Notes under the pieces: generated by a model
Databases searched by the model: none
Seen by the model: the letters and a program-made list of their open reading frames with translations, nothing else
Told to the model about the DNA's origin: nothing
Position numbers and translations under genes: made by a program
Part shown: positions 18,477 to 26,964 of the stretch, one piece after another
Position numbering within the stretch: the first letter of the stretch is position 1
How the letters are laid out: each line of letters begins with the position of its first letter
Source: Pseudomonas sp. IAC-BECa141
Lineage (GTDB): Bacteria; Pseudomonadota; Gammaproteobacteria; Pseudomonadales; Pseudomonadaceae
Length of the DNA stretch: 64,000 bases
Reading direction: 5' to 3'
Assembly: GCF_020544405.1 (NCBI RefSeq)
Contig: NZ_CP065410.1
Coordinates: 1,054,001-1,118,000 of the forward strand

Positions 18477-18884
18477 ATGCAAATCCAAGTCAACAGCGAC
18501 AACCATATTCAAAGCAGCAAACGACTGGAGGAGTGGGTACGCACCACAATTGAGAGCACGCTCGACCGTTATGAGGAAGACCTGACCCGTGTCGAAGTCC
18601 ATCTGAGCGACGAGAACGGTGACAAGCCGGGTCCCCATGACTTGCGCTGCCAACTGGAAGCGCGGCCGAAAGGCCATCAACCGATTTCCGTCACCCACAA
18701 AGCCGATTCGCTGGAACAGGCGATCGATGGTGCAGCCGAAAAACTGGAGCACGCGCTGGAGCACCTGTTTGGCAAACTGCGCGGCAAACCGCGGGCCGCT
18801 GTGGTGCCATTCACAAGCAAAGCCAATGACAAGCTGTTGGCGGAAGAGTTTGACGAAAACGAACAGGCAGCGATCAACAGTTGA
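18477..18884 (+). CDS. HPF/RaiA-family ribosome-associated protein
   Basis: A 135-residue protein of the ribosome hibernation factor family. It begins MQIQVNSDNHIQSSKRLEEW and has the expected beta-alpha-beta-beta-beta-alpha pattern (VEVHLSDENGDKPG, CQLEARPKG, ADSLEQAIDGAAEKLEHALE). An acidic tail (about residues 115-135) replaces the long C-terminal dimerisation domain. Short HPF-type proteins bind in the ribosomal A/P sites during stationary phase or stress. Whether this copy is a true hibernation factor or a paralogue is unknown; the canonical hpf is usually next to rpoN, which is not here. A strong terminator follows. Confidence 0.8.
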   Translation: MQIQVNSDNHIQSSKRLEEWVRTTIESTLDRYEEDLTRVEVHLSDENGDKPGPHDLRCQLEARPKGHQPISVTHKADSLEQAIDGAAEKLEHALEHLFGKLRGKPRAAVVPFTSKANDKLLAEEFDENEQAAINS

Positions 18885-18912
18885 TGCGCTGATTTTCCAA
18901 GCCACCCAATGA

Positions 18913-18945
18913 GAAAGGGCCTGCAATTGCAGGCCCTTTCTGTTT
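18913..18945 (+). terminator. Rho-independent terminator after the HPF-like gene
   Basis: A perfect 14-bp palindromic arm pair, GAAAGGGCCTGCAA / TTGCAGGCCCTTTC (18913-18940), is followed by TGTTTTC. It lies 28 bases past the stop and next to the end of the convergent receptor remnant. Confidence 0.8.
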
Positions 18946-18955
18946 TCGGCAGGGA

Positions 18956-19440
18956 TCAAAAAGCAACGGAAGTATGCAGGTACACCGTGCGCGGCTCACC
19001 GACATACTTGCCTTTGTTGTCATCGAACGAACGGGTGAAGTACTGGGTGTTGAAGATGTTCTTCACCCCCACCGCCACGTTCAGGTCCGACAACTGCGGG
19101 CCGAAGTCTTGGCGTAAGTGGCGTAAGTGGCGTAGACATCGAAGCCGGCCAGCGCCGGGCTCAAGTCGTCGAGAGCGTAATTGACGCTGGTCTCGATGCC
19201 CTGATGCCGGGTTTCACCACGGGTGATGACCGAGTCGTTGGTCTGGTTGCTTTCGTACTGGTTGTCGAAGTTGATCAGGAATGCGCCGATCTCCGCTCGC
19301 AGCGCACCGTTGTCGTAACGGGTGCCGACTTCCCATGTGCGGGCCTTTTCCAGTTTCACTTCGCCGCTGCTCACGCGGTTGGGCATCTGGCTGTATTGCA
19401 CGCTGCCGAAAGAATGGTTCGCATTGTAGGGCTGTCAGTG
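18956..19440 (-). pseudogene. Remnant of a FecA-like TonB-dependent receptor (C-terminal barrel, internally deleted)
   Basis: Reading the minus strand from about 19430, family-like barrel sequence appears (HSFGSVQYSQMPNR, ARTWEVGTRYDNG, GIETSVNYALDDLSPALAG). It continues to FDVYATYATYAKT. There the frame breaks, and the last strands resume in another frame as FGPQLSDLNVAVGVKNIFN, followed by YFTRSFDDNKGKYVGEPRT and the terminal Phe, ending at a TGA at 18956-18958. About 60 residues expected between these blocks are missing. No N-terminal signal, plug or start exists. It is therefore a decayed remnant of a receptor of FecA type (ferric citrate family, judged from the C-terminal motif). A tandem 9-bp repeat GGCGTAAGT (19111-19128) lies at the deletion point. 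Confidence 0.85.
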
Positions 19441-19469
19441 ATGCCCGGCAATCAGACTCTTTTGCGTAT

Positions 19470-19488
19470 GAGAATATTTATCATTAAT
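19470..19488. promoter_or_regulatory. Fur-box-like site
   Basis: GAGAATATTTATCATTAAT matches 13 of 19 positions of the consensus GATAATGATAATCATTATC. It lies 59 bases upstream of the DUF3649 gene that begins the iron-uptake operon, where ferric-uptake-regulator control would be expected. Confidence 0.6.
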
Positions 19489-19546
19489 ATCGCATGCCTG
19501 CCGTCCCGGTCTGTTGACCGGGCGTTAACCGTTTCAGGGTCGAAAC

Positions 19547-19852
19547 ATGAAAGCCAAACTCGCCACTCTCCCCATGTCCTATCGTCTGGCCGTCACTTCG
19601 CGGGTGCTCGCGGCGGTGTTTGGCGGCTATCTGGTCGCGGCGCTGGCCAGTGTCACGCTGACACTGTGGTTGCCGCTGAACCGCGCCGAAGCGGTTGTCA
19701 CCGGCATGACCGTTTCGTTTCTGGTCTATCTGGTGGCGGTGCTCTGGTGTTTTGCCTGTCGTACGGCGTGGTCGGCGTGGGTCGGTCTGCTGGTGCCGAG
19801 CGTGATCCTGGCGACCGTGTCCGGGGCTGCGCGCGGTCTGGGGCTGGCATGA
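19547..19852 (+). CDS. DUF3649 membrane protein of an iron-uptake operon
   Basis: A 101-residue inner-membrane protein with three hydrophobic segments (about residues 18-40, 52-70 and 77-95) and a short basic N-terminus. This size and layout, and its position before a PepSY-TM gene and a DUF3325 gene, match the DUF3649 family that travels with TonB-dependent siderophore receptors. The ATG at 19547 follows GGGTCG, a weak binding site. Its stop overlaps the next start (ATGA at 19849-19852), so the two are translationally coupled. The molecular role is unknown; help in siderophore or iron handling at the inner membrane is inferred. Confidence 0.75.
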   Translation: MKAKLATLPMSYRLAVTSRVLAAVFGGYLVAALASVTLTLWLPLNRAEAVVTGMTVSFLVYLVAVLWCFACRTAWSAWVGLLVPSVILATVSGAARGLGLA

Positions 19853-21438
19853 AAGAAGGCTTTCGGCAGGCGATGGCCTGGCTGCACACCTGGACCGGGC
19901 TGGTCTTTGGCTGGCTATTGTTCGCGATTTTCCTGACCGGAACCCTGGCCTATTTCAAGGATGAAACCAGTCACTGGATGCGGCCGGAGATCGTCGCCCA
20001 TCCATTGGATGCCGAAAAAAGCCTGACGCTGGCCCAGCAGTATCTGCAACAACAAGCCCCCGACGCCGCACGCTGGATCATCGGTTTGCCCGACGCCCGC
20101 GATCCCGGCCTGAGCGTGGGCTGGCAGCAGTCGCCCGCCAGGCCCGGCGAACGCGGCGCATTCATCCGCAAGACCCTCGACGCAGAGACCGGTGCCGAAA
20201 TACAGGCCCGGGAAAGCATGGGCGGCGAGTTCTTCTATCGCTTCCATTTCCAGCTGCAAATGCCTTACCCGTGGGGCCGCTGGCTCTCGACCATCGCCGC
20301 CATGGTGATGTTCGTCGCGCTGATCACCGGGATCATCACCCACAAGAAAATCTTCAAGGACTTCTTCACCTTCCGCCCACGCAAGGGCCAGCGTTCGTGG
20401 CTCGACGGACACAATGCGGTGGGCGTGCTGGTGCTGCCGTTTCATCTGATGATCACCTACAGCAGCCTGGTGATTTTTATGTCGATGGTGATGCCGGCAA
20501 GCATTCTGGCTTCGTACGGCGACAACGTCCGGGCGTTTTACGACGAGGTATTTCCCGCCTCCAATATTCCCGAGCGAGCCAATCAACCGGCGACACTGGC
20601 ACCGCTGGCGTCCCTTGTGCTGGCGGCCAGCGAGCAATGGTCGGGCGGGCATGTCGGACGTATCAGCGTCAACAATCCGGGCGACGCCAATGCCTCGGTG
20701 GTGATGTCCCGCGCGAGCTCCGACCGTGTGGTGAACGACTCCGGTAGCGCCGTAACCTTCAACGGTGTCAGCGGACAAATCATTGGCAGCGTGCCTGAGC
20801 AGCCAATGGCGATGGCGATTGCCGGCAGTTTCTACGGGTTGCACATGGGCCACTTTGCCGGGCCGGTGTTGCGTTGGCTGTATTTCATCTGCGGTCTGGC
20901 GGGCACGGCGATGATTGGTACCGGGCTGGTGATCTGGCTCGGCAAGCGTCAGCTTAAACACGCCAAAACCGGTGTGATGCCTTTCGAATTGCGGCTGGTT
21001 GAAGTGTTGAACATCGCCAGCATGGCCGGGCTGGTGGCAGCGATTGCCGTGTTCTTCTGGGCCAATCGTCTGCTGCCGGTGAGTCTGGCCGGGCGTGCCG
21101 ATTGGGAAGTGAACGCGTTCTTTATCACCTGGGGGCTGAGCGTGGCCCATGCGATGTTGCGGCCGGGGCGCAAGGCCTGGGTCGAACAGCTGTCGCTGGG
21201 GGCCGCGTTGTTTGTCGCGGTGCCGGTTCTCAATGGCCTGACCACGCCTTATCACCTCGGCGTGACAGTGCCCGAAGGCGACTGGGTCTTGGCCGGTTTT
21301 GACCTGACGTGTCTGGGCAGCGGACTCTTCCTGGCCTGGGCCGCCCGGAAAATGCGGCGCGCCGGGCACTCCGTCAGCGTGATAAAACCGGTCCGCGAAA
21401 AGACCCGGCCGATCACCCTTGAGCAAGGGGCGAATTGA
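19849..21438 (+). CDS. PepSY-associated transmembrane protein (siderophore-iron reductase-like)
   Basis: A 529-residue inner-membrane protein. It starts with a PepSY-TM helix (MAWLHTWTGLVFGWLLFAIF) followed by a periplasmic domain, further helices around residues 145-165 and 195-220, a second periplasmic region, and a cluster of four or five helices at the C-terminal end. Conserved His residues in or near helices (LHTW, LDGHNAVGVLVLPFHLM, LHMGHFAGPVLRW) could ligate heme. The related FoxB, FhuF-like and PiuB-type PepSY proteins help reduce or release iron from siderophores at the inner membrane. The start ATG (19849) overlaps the stop of the DUF3649 gene. Confidence 0.82.
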   Translation: MKEGFRQAMAWLHTWTGLVFGWLLFAIFLTGTLAYFKDETSHWMRPEIVAHPLDAEKSLTLAQQYLQQQAPDAARWIIGLPDARDPGLSVGWQQSPARPGERGAFIRKTLDAETGAEIQARESMGGEFFYRFHFQLQMPYPWGRWLSTIAAMVMFVALITGIITHKKIFKDFFTFRPRKGQRSWLDGHNAVGVLVLPFHLMITYSSLVIFMSMVMPASILASYGDNVRAFYDEVFPASNIPERANQPATLAPLASLVLAASEQWSGGHVGRISVNNPGDANASVVMSRASSDRVVNDSGSAVTFNGVSGQIIGSVPEQPMAMAIAGSFYGLHMGHFAGPVLRWLYFICGLAGTAMIGTGLVIWLGKRQLKHAKTGVMPFELRLVEVLNIASMAGLVAAIAVFFWANRLLPVSLAGRADWEVNAFFITWGLSVAHAMLRPGRKAWVEQLSLGAALFVAVPVLNGLTTPYHLGVTVPEGDWVLAGFDLTCLGSGLFLAWAARKMRRAGHSVSVIKPVREKTRPITLEQGAN

Positions 21439-21765
21439 ATGTTGCTGGCGCTGTTGCTTTGCTATTGCGCATTCACCGCGCTGTGCCTGGCGATGCCCCG
21501 GCATCACGAAGAACTGCTGGGCCACAAACCTTCAGCTCGCCTTGGTCAAGGTCTGAAACTGGCGGGCTGGTTGTTGTTGGGGTTGTCGCTCTGGGCGGCG
21601 GTTTCCATGAAAGGCTGGAGCTTCGGCCTGGTCGACTGGTGCGCGGTATTGATGCTCAGTGCGTTGACGCTGGTGCTGTTGTTGCCCTATCGCCCGCGTC
21701 TGGCATTGACCATGGCCGGACTGAGCCTGCTCGCCAGCCCGGTCGCTGCGTGGGTCTTGAACTGA
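21439..21765 (+). CDS. DUF3325 membrane protein
   Basis: A 108-residue protein with about four hydrophobic segments (residues 1-18, 40-58, 66-82 and 86-106) and a conserved early motif CLAMPRHHEELLG. The ATG directly follows the stop of the PepSY gene, and the fecI-like gene starts one base after its stop, so it is in the middle of a tight operon. DUF3325 is repeatedly found beside DUF3649 and PepSY-TM genes in iron uptake loci; the function is unknown. Confidence 0.78.
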   Translation: MLLALLLCYCAFTALCLAMPRHHEELLGHKPSARLGQGLKLAGWLLLGLSLWAAVSMKGWSFGLVDWCAVLMLSALTLVLLLPYRPRLALTMAGLSLLASPVAAWVLN

Positions 21766-21766
21766 C

Positions 21767-22333
21767 ATGCTGATCGGCCATCCTCCCGAACACCGCGACG
21801 ACGAACCCCATGGCGCCCGTGCGCATTTTCTTCAGGTGTTCCTGTCCCAGCGTTCGCAGATGGAAGCGCTGGTGAACCGGCGCGTCGGTTGCCGGGCGAC
21901 GGCGGCGGATTTGGTGCAGGACCTGTTCCTGCGTTTCTGGCGTCGGCCGTTGGTGCAGGTCGAAGAGCTCAGCACTTATCTGTTGCGTTGTGCCGGCAAT
22001 ATCGCCATCGATCATTTGCGCAGTGAAGGCGCGCGGGTGCGGGTCAACGAAGGCTGGCAACCGGATGAGCCCGACAGCAGCGCCAGCGAACCGCAGGCGG
22101 CGCTCGAAGCGGGCAACGATTTGCGCCACGTCGAAGCGGCGTTGCGTGCGTTGCCCGAACGCACGCGGCAGATCTTTTTGCTCAATCGCATCCACGGGCG
22201 CAAGTACGCCGAGATCGCTAGGGCCATGGGCCTGTCCCAAAGCGCTGTGGAAAAACATATGATGCGCGCCCTTGAGGCCTGCAAGGCCAGCCTGCGCGAA
22301 CCCGCGCCACGCCTGCCAGGGAAAGCACCGTGA
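21767..22333 (+). CDS. ECF sigma factor, FecI type
   Basis: A 188-residue extracytoplasmic-function sigma factor. Region 2 is at about residues 20-90 (FLSQRSQMEALVNRRVGCRA, AADLVQDLFLRFWRR, CAGNIAIDHLRSEG), and region 4 at about 120-175 (LRALPERTRQIFLLNRIHGR, YAEIARAMGLSQSAVEKHM). FecI-type sigma factors direct transcription of one TonB receptor when its siderophore signal is relayed through the FecR partner. Here the FecR-like gene overlaps its stop, and the receptor with an N-terminal signalling domain follows. The sigma factor is co-transcribed with the three membrane accessory genes, an order also seen for some pseudomonad ferrioxamine and ferrichrome systems. Confidence 0.92.
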   Translation: MLIGHPPEHRDDEPHGARAHFLQVFLSQRSQMEALVNRRVGCRATAADLVQDLFLRFWRRPLVQVEELSTYLLRCAGNIAIDHLRSEGARVRVNEGWQPDEPDSSASEPQAALEAGNDLRHVEAALRALPERTRQIFLLNRIHGRKYAEIARAMGLSQSAVEKHMMRALEACKASLREPAPRLPGKAP

Positions 22334-23319
22334 ACAACACCGACCGCGTCATCCCGACGCCCGCTCAGGAACAGGCCGCTTTCGCCTGGCTGAGCCTGCT
22401 GCACGATCACCCGAGCACCGGTGATCAATTGACCTTCAGCCAGTGGCTGCACGCTGACCCGGCCCACGCCGAGGCCTATGCTCAGGCGCAAGTGGTGTGG
22501 GAGTTGAGCGAAGGGCCGGCGCGCACCTTGGCCGATGAAGATGCGCTGGCATTGCAGGGTTTGCTTGATGCGATGGACCGGCCGCGCCGTGTACCGCTTC
22601 GACGCTGGACTGGCGCGCTGGCGATGGCGGCCTGTCTGCTGTTGATGATCAGCCTCGGGACAGGTTGGCAGCCGCAACGCTGGATCGATGATCTGGGCGC
22701 CGATTACGTGTCGGCACCGGGCGAGATCCGCACCGTGACCCTGGCCGATCAATCGCAGGTGACGCTGGACGCGGATAGCGCCATCGCGGTGAATTTCAAT
22801 CACGGCGAGCGGCATGTGCAATTGCGCCGCGGCGCCGGATTTTTCAGCGTGACCCACACCGGTGATCCTTTTGTGGTCGAGGCCGAGAAGGGCCGGGCGC
22901 GGGTGCTCGGCACGCAGTTCGAAGTGCGCCTGCAACCTCATGGCGCGCAGGTCACCGTGCTGTCAGGACGCGTCGGTGTGACGGCGACGCGTGATGCCGG
23001 GCAGCAGATTCTCACCGCCGGCCAGCAAGTGGCGTACGGCGCAGGCACTGCGGAAAAACTGCATGCCGTAGACAGCGAAACGCAGTTGGCGTGGCGTCAG
23101 GGCTGGCTGACTTACTACAAGTCGACACTGGCCGATGTGGTGCAGGATCTTCGCCGCTATTACCCCGGACGGATCGTGTTGCTCAACGACGAACTGGGCG
23201 CACGAAAGGTCAGCGGCAGCTTTCCGAGCAAGGATCCGCAAGCCGTGTTGACCTCGCTGCAAGGGGTATTGGGATTCGAGCAGCATCAAGTGCTAGAACA
23301 TCTGATAATTCTTCGCTAA
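22330..23319 (+). CDS. FecR-family anti-sigma regulator
   Basis: A 329-residue inner-membrane signal relay protein. The N-terminal cytoplasmic domain (AFAWLSLLHDHPSTGDQLTF, with the SQWLHADPAHAEAY motif) binds the sigma factor. One transmembrane helix is at about residues 95-115 (GALAMAACLLLMISLGTGW). The periplasmic FecR domain follows (VTLADQSQVTLDADSAIAV, GFFSVTHTGDPFVVEAEKGR), then a C-terminal STN-like part (LADVVQDLRRYYPG). It starts at a GTG (22330) overlapping the fecI stop by 4 bases. It would hold the sigma factor until the receptor binds ligand. Confidence 0.93.
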   Translation: MNNTDRVIPTPAQEQAAFAWLSLLHDHPSTGDQLTFSQWLHADPAHAEAYAQAQVVWELSEGPARTLADEDALALQGLLDAMDRPRRVPLRRWTGALAMAACLLLMISLGTGWQPQRWIDDLGADYVSAPGEIRTVTLADQSQVTLDADSAIAVNFNHGERHVQLRRGAGFFSVTHTGDPFVVEAEKGRARVLGTQFEVRLQPHGAQVTVLSGRVGVTATRDAGQQILTAGQQVAYGAGTAEKLHAVDSETQLAWRQGWLTYYKSTLADVVQDLRRYYPGRIVLLNDELGARKVSGSFPSKDPQAVLTSLQGVLGFEQHQVLEHLIILR

Positions 23320-23331
23320 CCCCACTGGCCC

Positions 23332-23395
23332 TTTCGCGAGCAAGCTCGCTCCCACAGGTAGTGCATTCCAAGGTGGGAGCGAGCTTGCTCGCGAA
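23332..23395. repeat. REP pair, inward orientation
   Basis: TTCGCGAGCAAGCTCGCTCCC then a 14-base spacer and the inverted copy GGGAGCGAGCTTGCTCGCGAA. It lies between the fecR-like and receptor genes, where it could separate their expression. Confidence 0.9.
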
Positions 23396-23519
23396 GGCGT
23401 CGGCAGCGACAACGAAAATATTTTCAACTTTGTGGTGAGGTAAACCCGGACGCCATCCGTGTAGTGACTGAAACTGCGAGTCATTCGCATCCGTTGCGGT
23501 TCTACACAGGTCATGAGCA

Positions 23520-25949
23520 ATGAAGTCCAGGGCAAAATCGGGTTCGGTCAAACAGTGGTTAGGCGTTTCGGCCTTGGGTTTTTCGGCATTGGCCCTGTTG
23601 CCGATGAGCGTGGCGCTGGCCGCTGAAACAGTCAGCAGTCAGCCGCAAAAGCAATTCAGTTTTTCTCTGGCAGCCAAGCCGCTGCCTCAGGCCCTGAGTG
23701 ATTTCAGCCGCGTCACCGGACAGAGCGTGGTCTACACCGATGAGGCGCCTTACGGTCTGACCGCTCCAGCGATCAACGGCCAGATGAGTGTCGAACAGGC
23801 GCTGCAACGTCTGCTCACAGGCTCCGGCCTGACCTTCCGTCGCACCGACAGCCATACCCTGGCGCTCGAACCGCAACCGACCGCAGGCGCATTGAACCTC
23901 GGCGCGACCACCATCACCTCGGTGGCCAACCAGCCGATGAGTTATCAGCCACCGGAAACCAGTTCGGTGATGCGTTCTTCCGCTTCGCTCCAGGAAATTC
24001 CGCAGACCGTCAACGTGATCCCGGCCCAGGTCATTCGCGATCAGGCACCCCGCAATCTCGATGATGCCCTGGCCAACGTCAGCGGCATTACCCAGGGCAA
24101 CACTTTGGGCAGTACCCAGGATTCGGTGATGACCCGTGGCTTCGGCGATAACCGCAACGGCTCAATCATGCGCGACGGCATGCCGGTGGTGCAGGGCCGT
24201 GGCATGAACGCGACCGTGGATCGCGTCGAAGTGCTCAAGGGACCGGCCTCGCTGCTCTACGGGATTCAGGATCCGGGCGGCGTGGTCAACATGGTCAGCA
24301 AGAAGCCCGAACTGACCCAGTACAACGCGCTGACCCTGCGCGGCTCGACCTACGGCGACGGCAAGAATGGCAGCGGCGGCTCCTTCGACAGCACTGGCGC
24401 ACTGGGGGATTCCGGCCTCGCGTATCGCATGGTGCTCGATCACGAAGACGAAGATTACTGGCGCAACTTCGGCACGCATCGCGAAACCCTGATCGCGCCG
24501 TCGCTGGCCTGGTATGGCGAGCGCACCAAGCTGTTGTTCGCCTACGAGCATCGAGAATTTCTGACGCCATTTGATCGCGGAACCCTGATCGACCCACGCA
24601 CCAACCATCCGCTGGACATCTCGCGCAACGAGCGCCTCGACGAAAAATTCAACGACATGGAAGGGCGCTCGGATCTCTATCACTTTGAGGCCGACCACGA
24701 ACTCAACGACGACTGGAAAGCCCATTTCGGCTACAGCTGGAACCGCGAAACCTACGATGCCAGCCAGGTTCGCGTCACCGCGATCGACACCAAAAAAGGC
24801 ACGCTGACCCGCAGCATGGATGGCACCCGAGGCGCGATCAGCACCGACCGTTTCACCACCGCCAGCCTCGAAGGCAAGGTCAACGTGCTGGGCATGCAAC
24901 ATGACCTGGTGTTCGGCGTCGACGACGAATACCGCAAGATCTATCGCGCCGACCTGATCCGCCAGAAAAGCCTGAGTACCTTCAGTTACGTCAACCCGGT
25001 CTACGGCCGTGAAGTCGAAGGCACCACCGTCAGCCCGGCGGACAGCGCACAGACCGATCTGCTGCGCAGCGATTCGGTGTTCCTGCAGGACTCGATCCAC
25101 CTCAACGACCAGTGGATCCTGGTAGCTGGCGGGCGCTTCCAGGAGTACGACCAGTACGCCGGCAAAGGCGTGCCGTTCAAGGCCAACACCGACAGCAACG
25201 GCCAGAAGTGGGTGCCGCGCGCAGGTCTGGTGTATCGCTACACCGACGAACTGTCGTTCTACGGCAGCTACACCGAATCGTTCAAACCCAACTCGACCAT
25301 CGCCCCGCTGAGCGGCAGCAGTACCGTGCTCGACGGCAGCATCGCGCCGGAAGAAGCCAAATCCTGGGAGCTGGGCGCACGTCTGGATATACCGGGACGC
25401 ATCACCGGCAACGTCGCGCTGTTCGACATCAAGAAACGCAACGTGCTGGTGGCCAACGCCGAAGGCCCGACCACGATCTACAGCGCCGCCGGTGAAGTAC
25501 GCTCCCGTGGTCTGGAAGTCGATCTGACCGGCCAGCTCAGCGACCGCTGGAGCATGATCGGCAGCTACGCCTACACCGACGCCGAGGTCACGGAAGATCC
25601 GGACTACAAAGGCAACCGGCTGCAAAACGTGGCGAAGAATAGCGGCTCGTTGTCGGCGGTCTATGACTTCGGCAGCGTGATCGGTGGCGATCAGCTTCGG
25701 GTCGGTGCCGGTGCGCGCTATGTCGGTGAACGAGCGGGTAACGCGGTGAATGATTTCGATCTTCCGAGCTACACCGTGGCCGATGCGTTCGCCACTTACG
25801 ACACCCGGGTTGAGGGGCAGAAGGTCAAGTTCCAGCTCAACGTGAAGAACCTGTTCGACCGCACTTACTACACCTCGGCGGCGAGCCGGTTCTTCGTGTC
25901 GATGGGCGATTCGCGGCAGATTTCGTTGTCGAGCACCCTGGAGTTCTGA
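23520..25949 (+). CDS. TonB-dependent siderophore receptor with signalling domain
   Basis: An 809-residue outer-membrane receptor. A signal peptide (about residues 1-34, ending in VALAAE) is followed by an STN signalling domain (about 45-110: FSLAAKPLPQALSDFSRVTG, MSVEQALQRLLTGSGLTF). The plug is at about 145-260, with IPQTVNVIPAQVIRDQ, GDNRNGSIMRDGMPV and VEVLKGPASLLYG. A 22-strand barrel ends in the typical terminal Phe (SLSSTLEF). The signalling domain and the adjacent FecI/FecR pair show that it senses its own ligand. It resembles hydroxamate (ferrichrome or ferrioxamine, FiuA/FoxA) receptors; the ligand cannot be fixed by eye. The stop abuts the convergent AraC gene with no gap. Confidence 0.93.
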   Translation: MKSRAKSGSVKQWLGVSALGFSALALLPMSVALAAETVSSQPQKQFSFSLAAKPLPQALSDFSRVTGQSVVYTDEAPYGLTAPAINGQMSVEQALQRLLTGSGLTFRRTDSHTLALEPQPTAGALNLGATTITSVANQPMSYQPPETSSVMRSSASLQEIPQTVNVIPAQVIRDQAPRNLDDALANVSGITQGNTLGSTQDSVMTRGFGDNRNGSIMRDGMPVVQGRGMNATVDRVEVLKGPASLLYGIQDPGGVVNMVSKKPELTQYNALTLRGSTYGDGKNGSGGSFDSTGALGDSGLAYRMVLDHEDEDYWRNFGTHRETLIAPSLAWYGERTKLLFAYEHREFLTPFDRGTLIDPRTNHPLDISRNERLDEKFNDMEGRSDLYHFEADHELNDDWKAHFGYSWNRETYDASQVRVTAIDTKKGTLTRSMDGTRGAISTDRFTTASLEGKVNVLGMQHDLVFGVDDEYRKIYRADLIRQKSLSTFSYVNPVYGREVEGTTVSPADSAQTDLLRSDSVFLQDSIHLNDQWILVAGGRFQEYDQYAGKGVPFKANTDSNGQKWVPRAGLVYRYTDELSFYGSYTESFKPNSTIAPLSGSSTVLDGSIAPEEAKSWELGARLDIPGRITGNVALFDIKKRNVLVANAEGPTTIYSAAGEVRSRGLEVDLTGQLSDRWSMIGSYAYTDAEVTEDPDYKGNRLQNVAKNSGSLSAVYDFGSVIGGDQLRVGAGARYVGERAGNAVNDFDLPSYTVADAFATYDTRVEGQKVKFQLNVKNLFDRTYYTSAASRFFVSMGDSRQISLSSTLEF

Positions 25950-26825
25950 TCAGCGCAAAAACGCCTGGCGATACTCGCCGGGCGTTCCACCCAGCACCTG
26001 GCGAAAGCGGTTGGTGAAGTGGCTGGCGCTGGCAAATCCGCACGCCAGAGCAATCTCCCCCAGCGGCAACGCCGTTGCGCGCAACAACTCCCGCGCCCGG
26101 CTCAAGCGCCGCGCCAGCACGTACTGATGTGGCGGCAAGCCAAAACTCACCCGGAACATCCGCGCAAAGTGGTATTCCGACAACGCACACAACCCCGCCA
26201 GTTGCCCGAGGCTGATCGGTTCGGCCAATTGGCTGTCGATGAATTCCGCCAGTTGCCGGCGTTGATGCGGCGCCAGCCCACCCTTGAGGCGCAAGCCCTG
26301 ACGTACGCCGACCTGACTCAGCAAGGTATGGCTGATCAATTCGTGGGCCAGGCTACTGGTCAGTAAACGCTCGCCGGGTTCGTCCCAGTTCAGCGTCAGC
26401 AACTGGCGAAACCGTCGGGCCTGTTGCGGATCCTCCAGAAAAGTCTGTTCGCGCAACTGCATTTCCCGTGGCTCGCGGTCCAGCAGCGTCACGCAACCGA
26501 GGGCAAATTGTTCGGCGCTGAAATACAGGTGGGCCAGACGAATATCACCGTTGATGACCCAACCCGATTCATGGTCGGCCGGCAGGATGCACAACTTGTC
26601 CGGGCCACCCTTGATAGCGGGTTCGCCACGGCGGAAGGTACCGGTGCCGCCAGCGATGTAGCAGGAGAGGGTGTGATGGCTTGGCGCTTCATATTCCTGG
26701 GCGTCGTGGTGATTGGTCCACAAAGCTGCAGACAAGCCGTCACCCAGTTCGGCGCTGTGCACAAGGCGTGCATTGGGCGAATTGTTGAGCGCTTGAAAGA
26801 CTTGCAGGGTATCGATGGCGGCCAT
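25950..26825 (-). CDS. AraC-family transcriptional regulator
   Basis: A 291-residue regulator with an N-terminal cupin-like sensing domain (about residues 20-110; TLSCYIAGGTGTFRRGEPAI). The C-terminal double helix-turn-helix is at about 190-285 (PISLGQLAGLCALSEYHFAR, LGEIALACGFASASHFTNRF, RQVLGGTPGEYRQ). It is divergent from the EamA exporter gene (about 140 bases between starts) and convergent with the siderophore receptor. The most likely target is the exporter; the ligand is unknown. Confidence 0.88.
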   Translation of the reverse strand: MAAIDTLQVFQALNNSPNARLVHSAELGDGLSAALWTNHHDAQEYEAPSHHTLSCYIAGGTGTFRRGEPAIKGGPDKLCILPADHESGWVINGDIRLAHLYFSAEQFALGCVTLLDREPREMQLREQTFLEDPQQARRFRQLLTLNWDEPGERLLTSSLAHELISHTLLSQVGVRQGLRLKGGLAPHQRRQLAEFIDSQLAEPISLGQLAGLCALSEYHFARMFRVSFGLPPHQYVLARRLSRARELLRATALPLGEIALACGFASASHFTNRFRQVLGGTPGEYRQAFLR

Positions 26826-26964
26826 GATCGGTTCTCTTCAACGCCTTGCATCCTACTCCCTGGATTTCGCGCTGGCAGCCTGCGCACCGACAAAAGCGCA
26901 AGTTTATGCAAGCGAGGGGCGAGGGCACAGGCGGACACTGAAAGCCAATCAAGGAGTGTCTGCC

